Positions 1-5,451 of a stretch of 5,644 nt of DNA are shown here, one piece after another. The position numbers and the translations under genes were made by a program. Where the stretch lies: NCBI GenBank assembly GCA_038234045.1, contig JBBSUX010000226.1, positions 1-5,644 on the forward strand. The letters are read 5' to 3'. The notes below the pieces were generated by a model, which did no database searches, had not been told where the DNA came from, and worked only from the letters and a program-made list of their open reading frames with translations. Position 1 is the stretch's first letter, and every line of letters starts with the position of its first letter. This DNA is from JBBSUX01 sp038234045. GTDB taxonomy: Bacteria; Pseudomonadota; Gammaproteobacteria; Burkholderiales; Burkholderiaceae_C.

Positions 1-1622
1 CCCGCGTCTTCGTGCTCGAGCATGTGGCAGTGATAGAGAAACAAGCCGGTGTAATCGTCGAAGCGCTTCAGAATGCGCACGCGCTCGCCCGGCATCACCA
101 GCACGGTGTCTTTCCAGCCTTCGTCGACGAAGCCTGCGCCCTCCGGATGCACGCCGCCGTTCGATCCGTAGGAACGCTGGAGCACCCGAAACTGCTGGCC
201 GTGCACGTGCATCGCGTGCGCCATGCGCATCATCCCGCCGCTGTCGTTGCGAAATTCCCAGATCTCCTGCGTACCGAGCTTGACGTTCTCAAGCGCCGTC
301 GTCTCCAGCATCTCGAAACTTCTGCCGTTGATGCCCCACTTCATCATCCCCATCGTGATGTCGAATACCTTGGCGCTACCGGCGTTGACCGCAGCGCCAG
401 GGTCCGCGGCCGGCAGCGTTGCCAGTCGCTGTGGCGGCGGTTCGGCTACGCGCTGGGCACCATCCTGGACGCGCACCGACAACGCGGCAAATGGCGCACC
501 GTCAGCGAGCGCACCACCGCCACCCATCATTTTTCCCATCATCCCGCCCATGCCGCCCGTCCCGCTGTCGAACGCAAGACTTTGCAGCGTCAGCGGCGAC
601 CCAGCCGGCCAATGGCTGAAGTCCACCCACAGATCGATCCGCTCGGCGGGTGCGAGCATCAGGTGATCGCGTTGTAGCGGCGCAGCCAAAAGCCCACCGT
701 CGGTGCCGATCACGTTAAGCGGCGTTGAATCCTGCCAGGCCAGTTTGTAGATGCGCGAATTCGAGGCATTGAGCAGGCGCAGGCGATAGGCACGCGGCAA
801 GACGTCGAGCGTCGCGCCGGGCTGCCCGTTCACAAGAATCTCATCGCCGTACATGCCCATCATGCCGGCCATGCCCCCCATTCGACCGCTGCGGGCGCCA
901 CTCTGATTCATCATGCCGCCACCCGTCATTGCACCCATGCGCCCGCCCATCATCCCGCCCTTATCCGAGCTGGGAGACGCGGTGTCGTTCAGGCGGTTTG
1001 ACAGGTAGACCAGCTGGTTGTCGTTGTCGAAGCTGCGGTCCTGCAGTACCAGCGACAGGTCTTGCGCACCGGTGGGCAGACCGAGCGCGTCTTCCTCGTC
1101 GTCGCTGACCTGGAACAACCCGGCCATGCCGTAGTAAACCTGCTTGCCGGTCCGCCCGTGGGGGTGCGGATGAAACCAGTAGCTGCCAGCGCGGTTGACC
1201 ACGGTGAACTCGTATACGTAGCGTTCGCCGGGCCCGATCGCGAAACGCGGATGGCCGTCCATCGCCTCCGGCACGTGCAGTCCATGCCAGTGGATGATGG
1301 TCGATTCAGGCAGTCCGTTGATCAGGTCGATACGCACGCGCTGGCCGCGGCGTACCCGAATGAGGGGGCCAAGATAGCCACCTGCCGAAGGAACCAAAGC
1401 GCCCGGATCGCCACGCAGAAGCTTGCCCTTGTATCTCCATACCCGTGTCGGACTGCCCGTGCGAATATCGATGAGATCGGGTACGGCGTGCAATTCGATA
1501 TGCACATCGACAGGACCACCATGGTTGTCGGGCTCGCCGGCAGATGCCGGCGGCAGGCCCAGTGCTGTGATTGCAGTGGCAAGGGAGCCACCGATCAGGA
1601 TGTGGCGTCTTTGATTGTTCAT
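1..1622 (-). CDS. Met-rich multicopper oxidase (CueO/CopA type), C-terminus cut by window edge
   Basis: Probably a periplasmic Cu(I) oxidase of copper tolerance. 540 residues are visible. The N-terminus has a twin arginine (R5-R6), a hydrophobic stretch and an ASA site ending at A28, so Tat export is likely, as for CueO. All copper-ligand blocks are present: HWHG at 111-114, HPHPHG at 151-156, HAMHVHG at 469-475, and HCHMLEH at 531-537, giving the type 1 ligands H469, C532 and H537. By alignment with CueO the axial Met would be residue 542, just past the edge, so only a few residues are missing. Two Met/Gly-rich inserts stand out, at about 222-257 and 356-369; such inserts bind Cu(I) in CueO-like enzymes. 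The start at 1622 has GAGAGG six bases upstream. The gene lies 36 bases after the 71-residue gene and is probably co-transcribed. Family assignment is firm; the exact subfamily is not. Confidence 0.97.
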   Translation of the reverse strand, partial: MNNQRRHILIGGSLATAITALGLPPASAGEPDNHGGPVDVHIELHAVPDLIDIRTGSPTRVWRYKGKLLRGDPGALVPSAGGYLGPLIRVRRGQRVRIDLINGLPESTIIHWHGLHVPEAMDGHPRFAIGPGERYVYEFTVVNRAGSYWFHPHPHGRTGKQVYYGMAGLFQVSDDEEDALGLPTGAQDLSLVLQDRSFDNDNQLVYLSNRLNDTASPSSDKGGMMGGRMGAMTGGGMMNQSGARSGRMGGMAGMMGMYGDEILVNGQPGATLDVLPRAYRLRLLNASNSRIYKLAWQDSTPLNVIGTDGGLLAAPLQRDHLMLAPAERIDLWVDFSHWPAGSPLTLQSLAFDSGTGGMGGMMGKMMGGGGALADGAPFAALSVRVQDGAQRVAEPPPQRLATLPAADPGAAVNAGSAKVFDITMGMMKWGINGRSFEMLETTALENVKLGTQEIWEFRNDSGGMMRMAHAMHVHGQQFRVLQRSYGSNGGVHPEGAGFVDEGWKDTVLVMPGERVRILKRFDDYTGLFLYHCHMLEHEDA

Positions 1623-1658
1623 TCAGGACCTCTCGAGTTGCGTGCTACCCACTGCCCG

Positions 1659-1874
1659 CTAGCGGTGACCCATGCCCATCATCCCGCCCATCCCCATCCC
1701 GCCCATCATCGAGTGGTGCATCCAGAACATGCCGCCGACCGCGATCAGCGCAAGAACACCAATCACCGCCAGCACGATGACGATCACCTTGAGCACGCCG
1801 GACCTCCCTGTTCTTGCTGGATCTGTCGGGCGGCGCAGGGGTTCGTGGCGGAGGTTCTCATCTACTTCATTCAT
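1659..1874 (-). CDS. Small membrane protein with Met/His-rich tail, probable copper binder
   Basis: 71 residues; I do not recognise a named family. A charged N-terminal part (1-25, with several Arg) is followed by one hydrophobic helix at about 28-50 and a C-terminal tail, MHHSMMGGMGMGGMMGMGHR, dominated by Met, Gly and His. The positive N-terminus suggests a cytoplasmic start with the tail in the periplasm, where thioether ligands suit Cu(I). The start at 1874 is supported by AAGGAG seven bases upstream. A longer in-frame reading up to 2006 lies inside the beta-propeller gene and is rejected. The start overlaps the end of the upstream gene by 8 bases (ATGAATGA), suggesting translational coupling. 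The Met/Gly motif matches the inserts in the oxidase encoded next, so a copper-relay role is a reasonable inference. Confidence 0.82.
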   Translation of the reverse strand: MNEVDENLRHEPLRRPTDPARTGRSGVLKVIVIVLAVIGVLALIAVGGMFWMHHSMMGGMGMGGMMGMGHR

Positions 1875-2778
1875 GGGTTGCTCCTTCGTTGGCAATCTGC
1901 TTCCAGGTGCCGCCGTCACCCTTGCGCAGGTAGACGCTGCGCTTGAAGGTCGCAATGGCGAGCTCGTCAGGCCGCGCCGGGTTCTGCGCGATGTAGGCCA
2001 CCGCATCTTCCTTCAATGGCGGCAACTTGATTTCGACCGGCTTGGCACCGGGTTTCAACGCCACTTTGCTCAGGCCCGGCGTCTTGCCATAGGTGCTGAA
2101 CCAGAGGTGTTCGCCGTCGAGGTCGAAGGTTTCGGCCAGTACCTGAGAGCCGCCGACCAGGCGATCGAAGCTGCCGCCGGAATCGCGCGACAGATAAAGC
2201 CCTTTGTCGGTGCCCGCAGCCACGGTTGCGGCATCGGTCGGGTGCACGGCCAGGCTAGTGATCTTGGAGTCAAGACCCTTGGCTTCGGCGCGCTGCCACT
2301 TGAAACCGTCGTTGCGGGTGTAGTAGATGCCGGATGAGTCCATGCGCGAGTTGCGCTGGTGGTTCACGACGTAGACGGTGTTGGTTCCGTAGCTGGTGGC
2401 CAGGGTGTGGAAGTCCGACTCACCTTCGAGGCCGAGCTTCTGCCAGGTCTTGCCGCCGTCGCTGCTCTTGATCAATCCAAACGGGTTGGTCTGACCCGAG
2501 CCAGGCGCCGGATGGCCGCTGCTATACAGGGTATCGCGCGTTGCGGCGAACCCCATGTAGTCGTGTTGCGGACCAGCGGCTTTCTCCCACTTTCCGTCTC
2601 GGTAGACCGCAAGCCCGTTGTGGCTCGGAACCATCAACTGCTTGCCGTCCTGGCTGAACGACAGGCCATGCACGTGGGTGAGTGTCGTGCCGCTGTCGGC
2701 ACTTGCGGGCGCCGAAGCGAACGCAGCGAGCGCCAAGACAAGGGCGGAAGCTGAGATGCGGGAGGTTTTGTAGCGCAT
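1867..2778 (-). CDS. Exported BNR/Asp-box beta-propeller protein (F510_1955 'glycosylhydrolase'-like)
   Basis: 303 residues with a Sec-type signal peptide (basic start, hydrophobic 11-24, ASA cleavage site ending at A27). The mature part has repeated Asp-box-like motifs: SSDGGKTW (105-112), TRNDGFKW (154-161), SRDSGGSF (197-204) and GDGGTW (287-292). These mark the turns of a sialidase/sortilin-like beta-propeller. The overall pattern fits the family named F510_1955 glycosylhydrolase in databases, but I see no reason to accept enzymatic glycosidase activity, and the function is unknown. Early His residues (HVHG at 35-38) could bind metal, which is speculative. ATG at 2778 follows AGGA at a usual distance. 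It sits between the SCO and oxidase genes, overlaps the next gene by 8 bases, and has the heptamer array in its leader. Confidence 0.9.
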   Translation of the reverse strand: MRYKTSRISASALVLALAAFASAPASADSGTTLTHVHGLSFSQDGKQLMVPSHNGLAVYRDGKWEKAAGPQHDYMGFAATRDTLYSSGHPAPGSGQTNPFGLIKSSDGGKTWQKLGLEGESDFHTLATSYGTNTVYVVNHQRNSRMDSSGIYYTRNDGFKWQRAEAKGLDSKITSLAVHPTDAATVAAGTDKGLYLSRDSGGSFDRLVGGSQVLAETFDLDGEHLWFSTYGKTPGLSKVALKPGAKPVEIKLPPLKEDAVAYIAQNPARPDELAIATFKRSVYLRKGDGGTWKQIANEGATHE

Positions 2779-2790
2779 GATTTTCCTGAA

Positions 2791-2846
2791 GTTGAAAGTC
2801 GAAAGTTGAGGGTAGAGAGTTGAAGGCGGAAAGTGGAAGGTCGAGG
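2791..2846 (-). repeat. Eight tandem degenerate heptamers in the leader of the beta-propeller gene
   Basis: Read on the + strand from 2791, eight consecutive 7-base units fit GTNGARR: position 1 (G), 4 (G) and 5 (A) are identical in all eight, position 2 is T in seven, and positions 6 and 7 are always purine. Examples are GTTGAAA, GTCGAAA and GTTGAAG. On the transcribed - strand this is a pyrimidine-rich array of YYTCNAC. It fills most of the 103-base gap between the SCO stop and the next start, and ends 12 bases upstream of that ATG, just before the ribosome binding site. Confidence 0.85.
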
Positions 2847-2881
2847 TTTGGAAGATTCCCGGTGGGCACGCGACGCTGCTG

Positions 2882-3526
2882 TCATTCCTTCAGAAGAGTC
2901 TTCACGTCCGCCGCGATCGCGGCCACGTCTCTTGGCCCGCCGACAAACAACCGAAGGTGCCCTTTCGGGTCGAAGATGAAGAGGCCGCCGCTGTGGTCCA
3001 CCGTGTAGTTGCCCTTGGCGTCGGCCTTCTGGGCGCGGAAGAAGATCTTGAAATCCTTGGCCAGCGCTTCGGTCGTGGTTTCGTCGGCGTAGAGGCCGAG
3101 GAAACGCGGATGAAATGCGGGCACGAACTGCGCGAGCACCTCGGGGGTGTCGCGCTTCGGATCGACGGTGATGAAGAGCCCCTGCACCCGATCGCCGTCG
3201 TTGCCAAGGCGCCGGACCACTGCCGCCATGTCGGCCAGCGTCGTCGGGCACATGTCCGGGCAATGGACGTAGCCGAAGAACAGCATCACGACCTGGCCGT
3301 TGAAATCGGCCAGTTGCCGGGGCACGCCGTTGTGATCCGTCAAGTGGAAGTCGCGGCCCCACGGCGCGCCCGTGACGTCGGTCGACGTGAACCGGGAGGA
3401 GGATGACGACTGAAGCACTGCGGCGCCAGTCGACGCGGGTTCCGTGTGGCGATCATCGCAGGCCGCCAGCAGGACAGCCAGCGCTACCACGACGGACGTT
3501 TGGATCGTTCGCAATCGCATAGTCAT
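2882..3526 (-). CDS. SCO1/SenC/PrrC-family copper chaperone, lipoprotein
   Basis: 214 residues. The N-terminal hydrophobic segment ends in a lipobox (LAAC, lipidated Cys at 23), so the protein is membrane-anchored facing the periplasm. D24 at +2 would favour inner-membrane retention under the enterobacterial Lol rule. The thioredoxin-like domain (about 55-214) carries the copper-ligand CPDMCP motif (C89, C93) and the conserved distal His in DHSG (H178); VDPKRDTPE (121-129) is typical of the family. SCO proteins deliver copper to the CuA site of cytochrome oxidase or act as thiol-redox copper handlers; in a resistance locus the second or a sensing role is possible. The gene starts 3 bases after the tlpA-like stop. 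A second ATG two codons in (3520) has GAGG at better spacing, so the start is uncertain by two residues. Confidence 0.97.
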   Translation of the reverse strand: MTMRLRTIQTSVVVALAVLLAACDDRHTEPASTGAAVLQSSSSSRFTSTDVTGAPWGRDFHLTDHNGVPRQLADFNGQVVMLFFGYVHCPDMCPTTLADMAAVVRRLGNDGDRVQGLFITVDPKRDTPEVLAQFVPAFHPRFLGLYADETTTEALAKDFKIFFRAQKADAKGNYTVDHSGGLFIFDPKGHLRLFVGGPRDVAAIAADVKTLLKE

Positions 3527-3529
3527 GCC

Positions 3530-4225
3530 TCAGCTTCCTGCGGGTGACGTTGCGCGCACCGGGACGTCGGCGCGCGTGCGGTGTTCGCGCCCCGGAGCGC
3601 CTCTATCTAGCTGCGCTTCGAGCTGCGCGATCAGCTTCGGATCATCCCAGGCAGCGGCCCCGAGCTTGCGCATGATTTCGCGTCCTTCGCGGTCGACAAG
3701 CAGCGTCAGCGGCACAGCCGTAAGGCCGACCGCAGTCGCTGTGCCGCGATATTCATCTCTGTAGGGCTTCAGCCATTTGATGCCGACTTCGCGAAAGAAG
3801 TTACGCACGACCGATTCGTCCCCCTGGTCGATCGACAACGCAACGACTTCGAAGTCAGGTCCGCCGAGCCTGGCCTGCAGGCGATCGAGCGCCGGCATCT
3901 CTTCGCGGCACGGCGTGCACCAGGTCGCCCAGACGTTGAGCAGCACCATCCGTCCGCGGAAGTCGGCCAGGTTGGTGGAATTGCCCGCGCCATCGGCAAA
4001 GCGCAGGGGCGGTAACTCGCGCGCTTGCCGATGAAAGGTCAGATTATTGGACGGGGTTGGCGATGGGACGCCGACTGACGACTGGGCCGAATCCGCCGGG
4101 GCGAACTCGCCTAATCGATACGCGAGCCAGAGCGATACCGCAAGGCCGGCCGCTGCGGCCAGACCGTAAAGCGCCCATCGCGCAAGCGCCGGGTGGGCGC
4201 CACCCGGGTTGTGCTCAGCGGTCAT
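3530..4225 (-). CDS. TlpA/ResA-family membrane-anchored thiol-disulfide oxidoreductase
   Basis: 231 residues. One membrane helix at about 16-36 places a thioredoxin domain (about 68-207) in the periplasm. The active site is WCTPC (C103, C106) within VWATWCTPCREEMP, as in TlpA/ResA reductants; the cis-proline is P172 in AVPLTLLVD. The last 25 residues are an Arg/Pro-rich tail of unknown role. Bradyrhizobium TlpA is known to reduce the copper-site cysteines of ScoI and CoxB; the SCO gene 3 bases downstream makes the same partnership likely here. No strong Shine-Dalgarno precedes the ATG at 4225, but that ATG overlaps the TGA of a short reading frame (ATGA), so re-initiation or coupling may supply translation. 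Confidence 0.95.
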   Translation of the reverse strand: MTAEHNPGGAHPALARWALYGLAAAAGLAVSLWLAYRLGEFAPADSAQSSVGVPSPTPSNNLTFHRQARELPPLRFADGAGNSTNLADFRGRMVLLNVWATWCTPCREEMPALDRLQARLGGPDFEVVALSIDQGDESVVRNFFREVGIKWLKPYRDEYRGTATAVGLTAVPLTLLVDREGREIMRKLGAAAWDDPKLIAQLEAQLDRGAPGREHRTRADVPVRATSPAGS

Positions 4226-4317
4226 GGACAGCGTCTTTGCAGGAACGAGGAGATTTCCTCGGGGTGCGAGAACACGACCGAGGCGTGCTCGCCGCGCATG
4301 CCGTTGCCGACGATCAC
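4222..4317 (-). CDS. Possible 31-residue reading frame or 3' gene remnant between the 99-residue gene and tlpA
   Basis: From a GTG at 4317 (or an ATG at 4299, 25 residues) this frame runs to a TGA at 4222-4224. Both ends are start/stop overlaps: GTGA with the end of the 99-residue gene, and ATGA with the tlpA-like start. The peptide (VIVGNGMRGEHASVV..., ending FLQRRCP) has protein-like composition and a terminal Cys, unlike the low-complexity shadow frames nearby. No good ribosome binding site is seen. The segment lies in the -1 frame relative to the 99-residue gene, so it could instead be that gene's true C-terminus after a frameshift, or the tail of a deleted gene. I do not recognise the family. 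Confidence 0.3.
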   Translation of the reverse strand: MIVGNGMRGEHASVVFSHPEEISSFLQRRCP

Positions 4318-4613
4318 AGGCTTGCCGCCCCGCGGCCTGGCATCGTTGCCCGTGGTGGTTCGATCGCGACAGGAGCCACGGTCTCCTGCGACCTCAGAGC
4401 GTTGACCTCTTCGCCGGCTGGATCACGCGCTTCGGTGCTCTTGGAGTTCATCATCTTCATCATGAAGAGCATCGATATCGGACAGATCAGCGCGATCAGG
4501 ATCGGCGCGCTGGCCAGCGCCAACGCTTGCGCGCCCGGCACGGTGAAGTAAACGACGCCTGCCACAACGGCCATTGCGGCCGCGGTCTTGAGCATGGTGT
4601 TAGTACATTTCAT
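4314..4613 (-). CDS. 99-residue two-helix inner-membrane protein of unknown function
   Basis: The start at 4613 has a clear AAGGAG seven bases upstream; a longer in-frame reading to 4679 is rejected because it crosses the hairpin and poly-T stretch. The protein opens MKCTNTMLK, with a Cys at 3, then has two hydrophobic segments at about 9-25 and 29-52. The second contains a Cys-Pro pair (C44-P45, LICPISM), reminiscent of metal-site CP motifs in transport helices, and runs into the Met cluster MLFMMKMM (48-55). The rest (56-99) is polar and looks disordered. I recall similar small proteins near copper or mercury genes but cannot name the family. It precedes the tlpA-sco pair in the same orientation, so a role in copper handling at the inner membrane is inferred from context only. 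Its stop may mark a frameshift (see the short frame 4222-4317). Confidence 0.83.
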   Translation of the reverse strand: MKCTNTMLKTAAAMAVVAGVVYFTVPGAQALALASAPILIALICPISMLFMMKMMNSKSTEARDPAGEEVNALRSQETVAPVAIEPPRATMPGRGAASL

Positions 4614-4636
4614 TGAATTTCTCCTTGAGCGGAACG

Positions 4637-4681
4637 AAAAAAAGAAGGCGGTAGCCCCGGATGGGGATCGCAGGGACACCG
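4637..4681 (-). terminator. Terminator- or attenuator-like hairpin with T tract upstream of the 99-residue gene
   Basis: On the - strand the arms CGGTGTCCC (4681-4673) and GGGGCTACCG (4658-4649) pair with one G-U and one mismatch. Two bases later comes TTCTTTTTTT (4646-4637). A competing inner stem, CCCC with GGGG around ATCC, would use the same 3' arm. The T tract ends 10 bases before the Shine-Dalgarno of the next gene, leaving no room for a separate promoter, so if it terminates at all it would act as a leaky terminator or attenuator for the downstream operon. Confidence 0.4.
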
Positions 4682-4721
4682 AAACGGAGCCGGTCAGGCG
4701 AGGCTGAGCAGTCGGCGCCGG

Positions 4722-4739
4722 GAGCAGCGCTCAATGCTC
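4722..4739 (-). repeat. Short inverted repeat GAGCA/TGCTC
   Basis: Arms GAGCA (4722-4726) and TGCTC (4735-4739) flank 8 bases that include a self-complementary AGCGCT. It may be an RNA stem or a protein-binding dyad; short enough to occur by chance. Confidence 0.25.
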
Positions 4740-4748
4740 GACCCCATG

Positions 4749-4762
4749 GCGCCCGAAGGCGC
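4749..4762 (-). repeat. Stem-loop with UUCG tetraloop
   Basis: On the - strand GCGCC-TTCG-GGCGC gives a five-base-pair GC stem closed by the exceptionally stable C(UUCG)G tetraloop. No T run follows, so it is not a complete intrinsic terminator. It adds to the structured segment between the two - strand genes. Confidence 0.5.
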
Positions 4763-4861
4763 ACAGATGATCTAGTGACGGGAAGGGGTGCCAGAAAGAG
4801 GCGTCAAATCCCGGATGCAGCAGTCTTGCGCGAGCTAGACCGAGGGGGGAAGTGGCCGAGT

Positions 4862-4879
4862 TTGGTGCTATCGCACCAA
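4862..4879 (-). repeat. Perfect 7-base-pair hairpin just after the CopL-like stop
   Basis: TTGGTGC and GCACCAA pair perfectly around a 4-base loop, beginning 16 bases past the stop codon. No T tract follows on either strand. It may stabilise the 3' end of the upstream message or be a binding site. Confidence 0.5.
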
Positions 4880-4895
4880 CACGTACCGAGCCTGT

Positions 4896-5303
4896 TCAGG
4901 CAGCGGAAAGGCGAGGGGGACGCTCTGGTGCGCCGGTAAAGAAGCCGATATCGGCCAGTGCCAGGCGCGATTGCGGGGTCGCGGTCATCAGCGAGGGCAT
5001 AACCGCCGCGCTGGGGGCCGACAAGGGAAGTGCTGCAGCACAGGTGCTTGATGAAACGCAATGCGTCATCGGCTTTCCGGCTGGATCGCATCCAACCGGC
5101 GATTTCGCATCGGAATCAGTCGCTACGGTGATTGGCGCGGCAACGACAGTCGACATGCCAAGGGTCTGCGACGCGGACACTTCAATACCCTGGCTTTCGT
5201 TGCCACATGACGGCATTTGGCCCCACGCGAACCCTTGCAGGGGAAGCGCGATGAAGAGCAGCCAGAGAAATATTTTGCGCAGACTGCGCAGCTGAAAAAT
5301 CAC
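4896..5303 (-). CDS. Small exported Cys-containing protein, CopL-like, of a copper locus
   Basis: With the GTG start at 5303 the product has 135 residues. It opens with a clear signal peptide (basic RSLRK, then IFLWLLFIALPLQGFAWG, likely cleaved after G28). The mature part has four Cys (33, 72, 82, 88), the last three in GCDPAG...HCVSSSTCAAALP, and ends FFTGAPERPPRLSAA. The ALPLQGFA signal peptide, the Cys-rich middle and the C-terminal ERPPR recall small CopL-like exported proteins of proteobacterial copper loci; this is from memory and not a firm assignment. The start is unclear: an in-frame ATG at 5351 would give 151 residues but puts 16 odd residues before the signal peptide, and neither start has a good ribosome binding site. 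It is divergent from lpxC, and a role in copper sensing or binding is an inference. Confidence 0.72.
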   Translation of the reverse strand: MIFQLRSLRKIFLWLLFIALPLQGFAWGQMPSCGNESQGIEVSASQTLGMSTVVAAPITVATDSDAKSPVGCDPAGKPMTHCVSSSTCAAALPLSAPSAAVMPSLMTATPQSRLALADIGFFTGAPERPPRLSAA

Positions 5304-5349
5304 TTGGTGAGTGTATGCGCCCGGGCCAAAAAACACTAGTTTCAGGGAC

Positions 5350-5380
5350 ATTCTGCGAAAACTCGGGTGTCCTGTGCCAA
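5350..5380 (-). promoter_or_regulatory. Candidate promoter of the copper locus, 19-base spacer
   Basis: On the - strand, TTGGCA (5380-5375, five of six to the -35 consensus) is separated by 19 bases from CAGAAT (5355-5350, four of six to the -10 consensus). Overlong 19-20-base spacers are typical of MerR-family (CueR-like) activated promoters, but the spacer shows only a weak dyad (GAAAAC/GTGTCC). If used, transcription would begin near 5343, which would exclude the ATG at 5351 and support the GTG at 5303. Confidence 0.25.
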
Positions 5381-5451
5381 AGCAGTGCTGGTTTTGAACG
5401 ATGCTGGCCATACGGCCGAGATCTAACTCGCGCCGGCTTCTAAAATCTCTC

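Larger units (their letters stand above)
4614..4895 (-). other. Structured intergenic/leader segment without a convincing gene
   Basis: About 280 bases between the CopL-like stop and the 99-residue gene. No frame on either strand looks protein-like. Several inverted repeats follow one another on the - strand: a 7-base-pair stem (4862-4879), a 5-base-pair stem closed by a UUCG tetraloop (4749-4762), a 5-base arm pair GAGCA/TGCTC (4722-4739), and a terminator-like hairpin with a T tract (4637-4681). The Shine-Dalgarno of the next gene (4621-4626) follows directly. It could be a regulatory leader, a small RNA, or plain spacer with a terminator. Confidence 0.4.

Noticed and set aside
12..677. 221-codon + strand open frame
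   Set aside because: It is antisense to the multicopper oxidase, whose ligand motifs are unmistakable; the + product is His/Arg-rich with no recognisable domain.
1062..1946. 294-codon + strand open frame
   Set aside because: Antisense to the oxidase start, the 71-residue gene and the end of the propeller gene; typical long shadow frame in GC-rich DNA.
1672..2337. 221-codon + strand open frame
   Set aside because: Antisense to the propeller and 71-residue genes; no domain or plausible start.
2791..2846. Heptamer array as a possible CRISPR
   Set aside because: Units are 7 bases and directly contiguous with no spacers.
2634..3362. 242-codon - strand open frame in another phase
   Set aside because: It crosses the SCO gene, the heptamer array and the propeller start in the wrong frame and is Arg/Pro-rich; the SCO and propeller frames explain this region.
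4776..4791. Sigma-54-like TGGCAC on the - strand
   Set aside because: The -24 half resembles the consensus but the required GC at -12 is absent.
4890..4901. Palindrome GCCTG/CAGGC over the CopL-like stop codon
   Set aside because: Only two bases separate the arms, so it cannot form a good RNA hairpin, and it lies in coding sequence; probably chance.
4661..4939. 92-codon + strand open frame in the structured interval
   Set aside because: Composition resembles shadow frames, no ribosome binding site, and it runs antisense into the CopL-like gene.
4804..5091. 95-codon - strand open frame
   Set aside because: Overlaps the CopL-like gene in another frame, low-complexity basic product, no supporting start signal.
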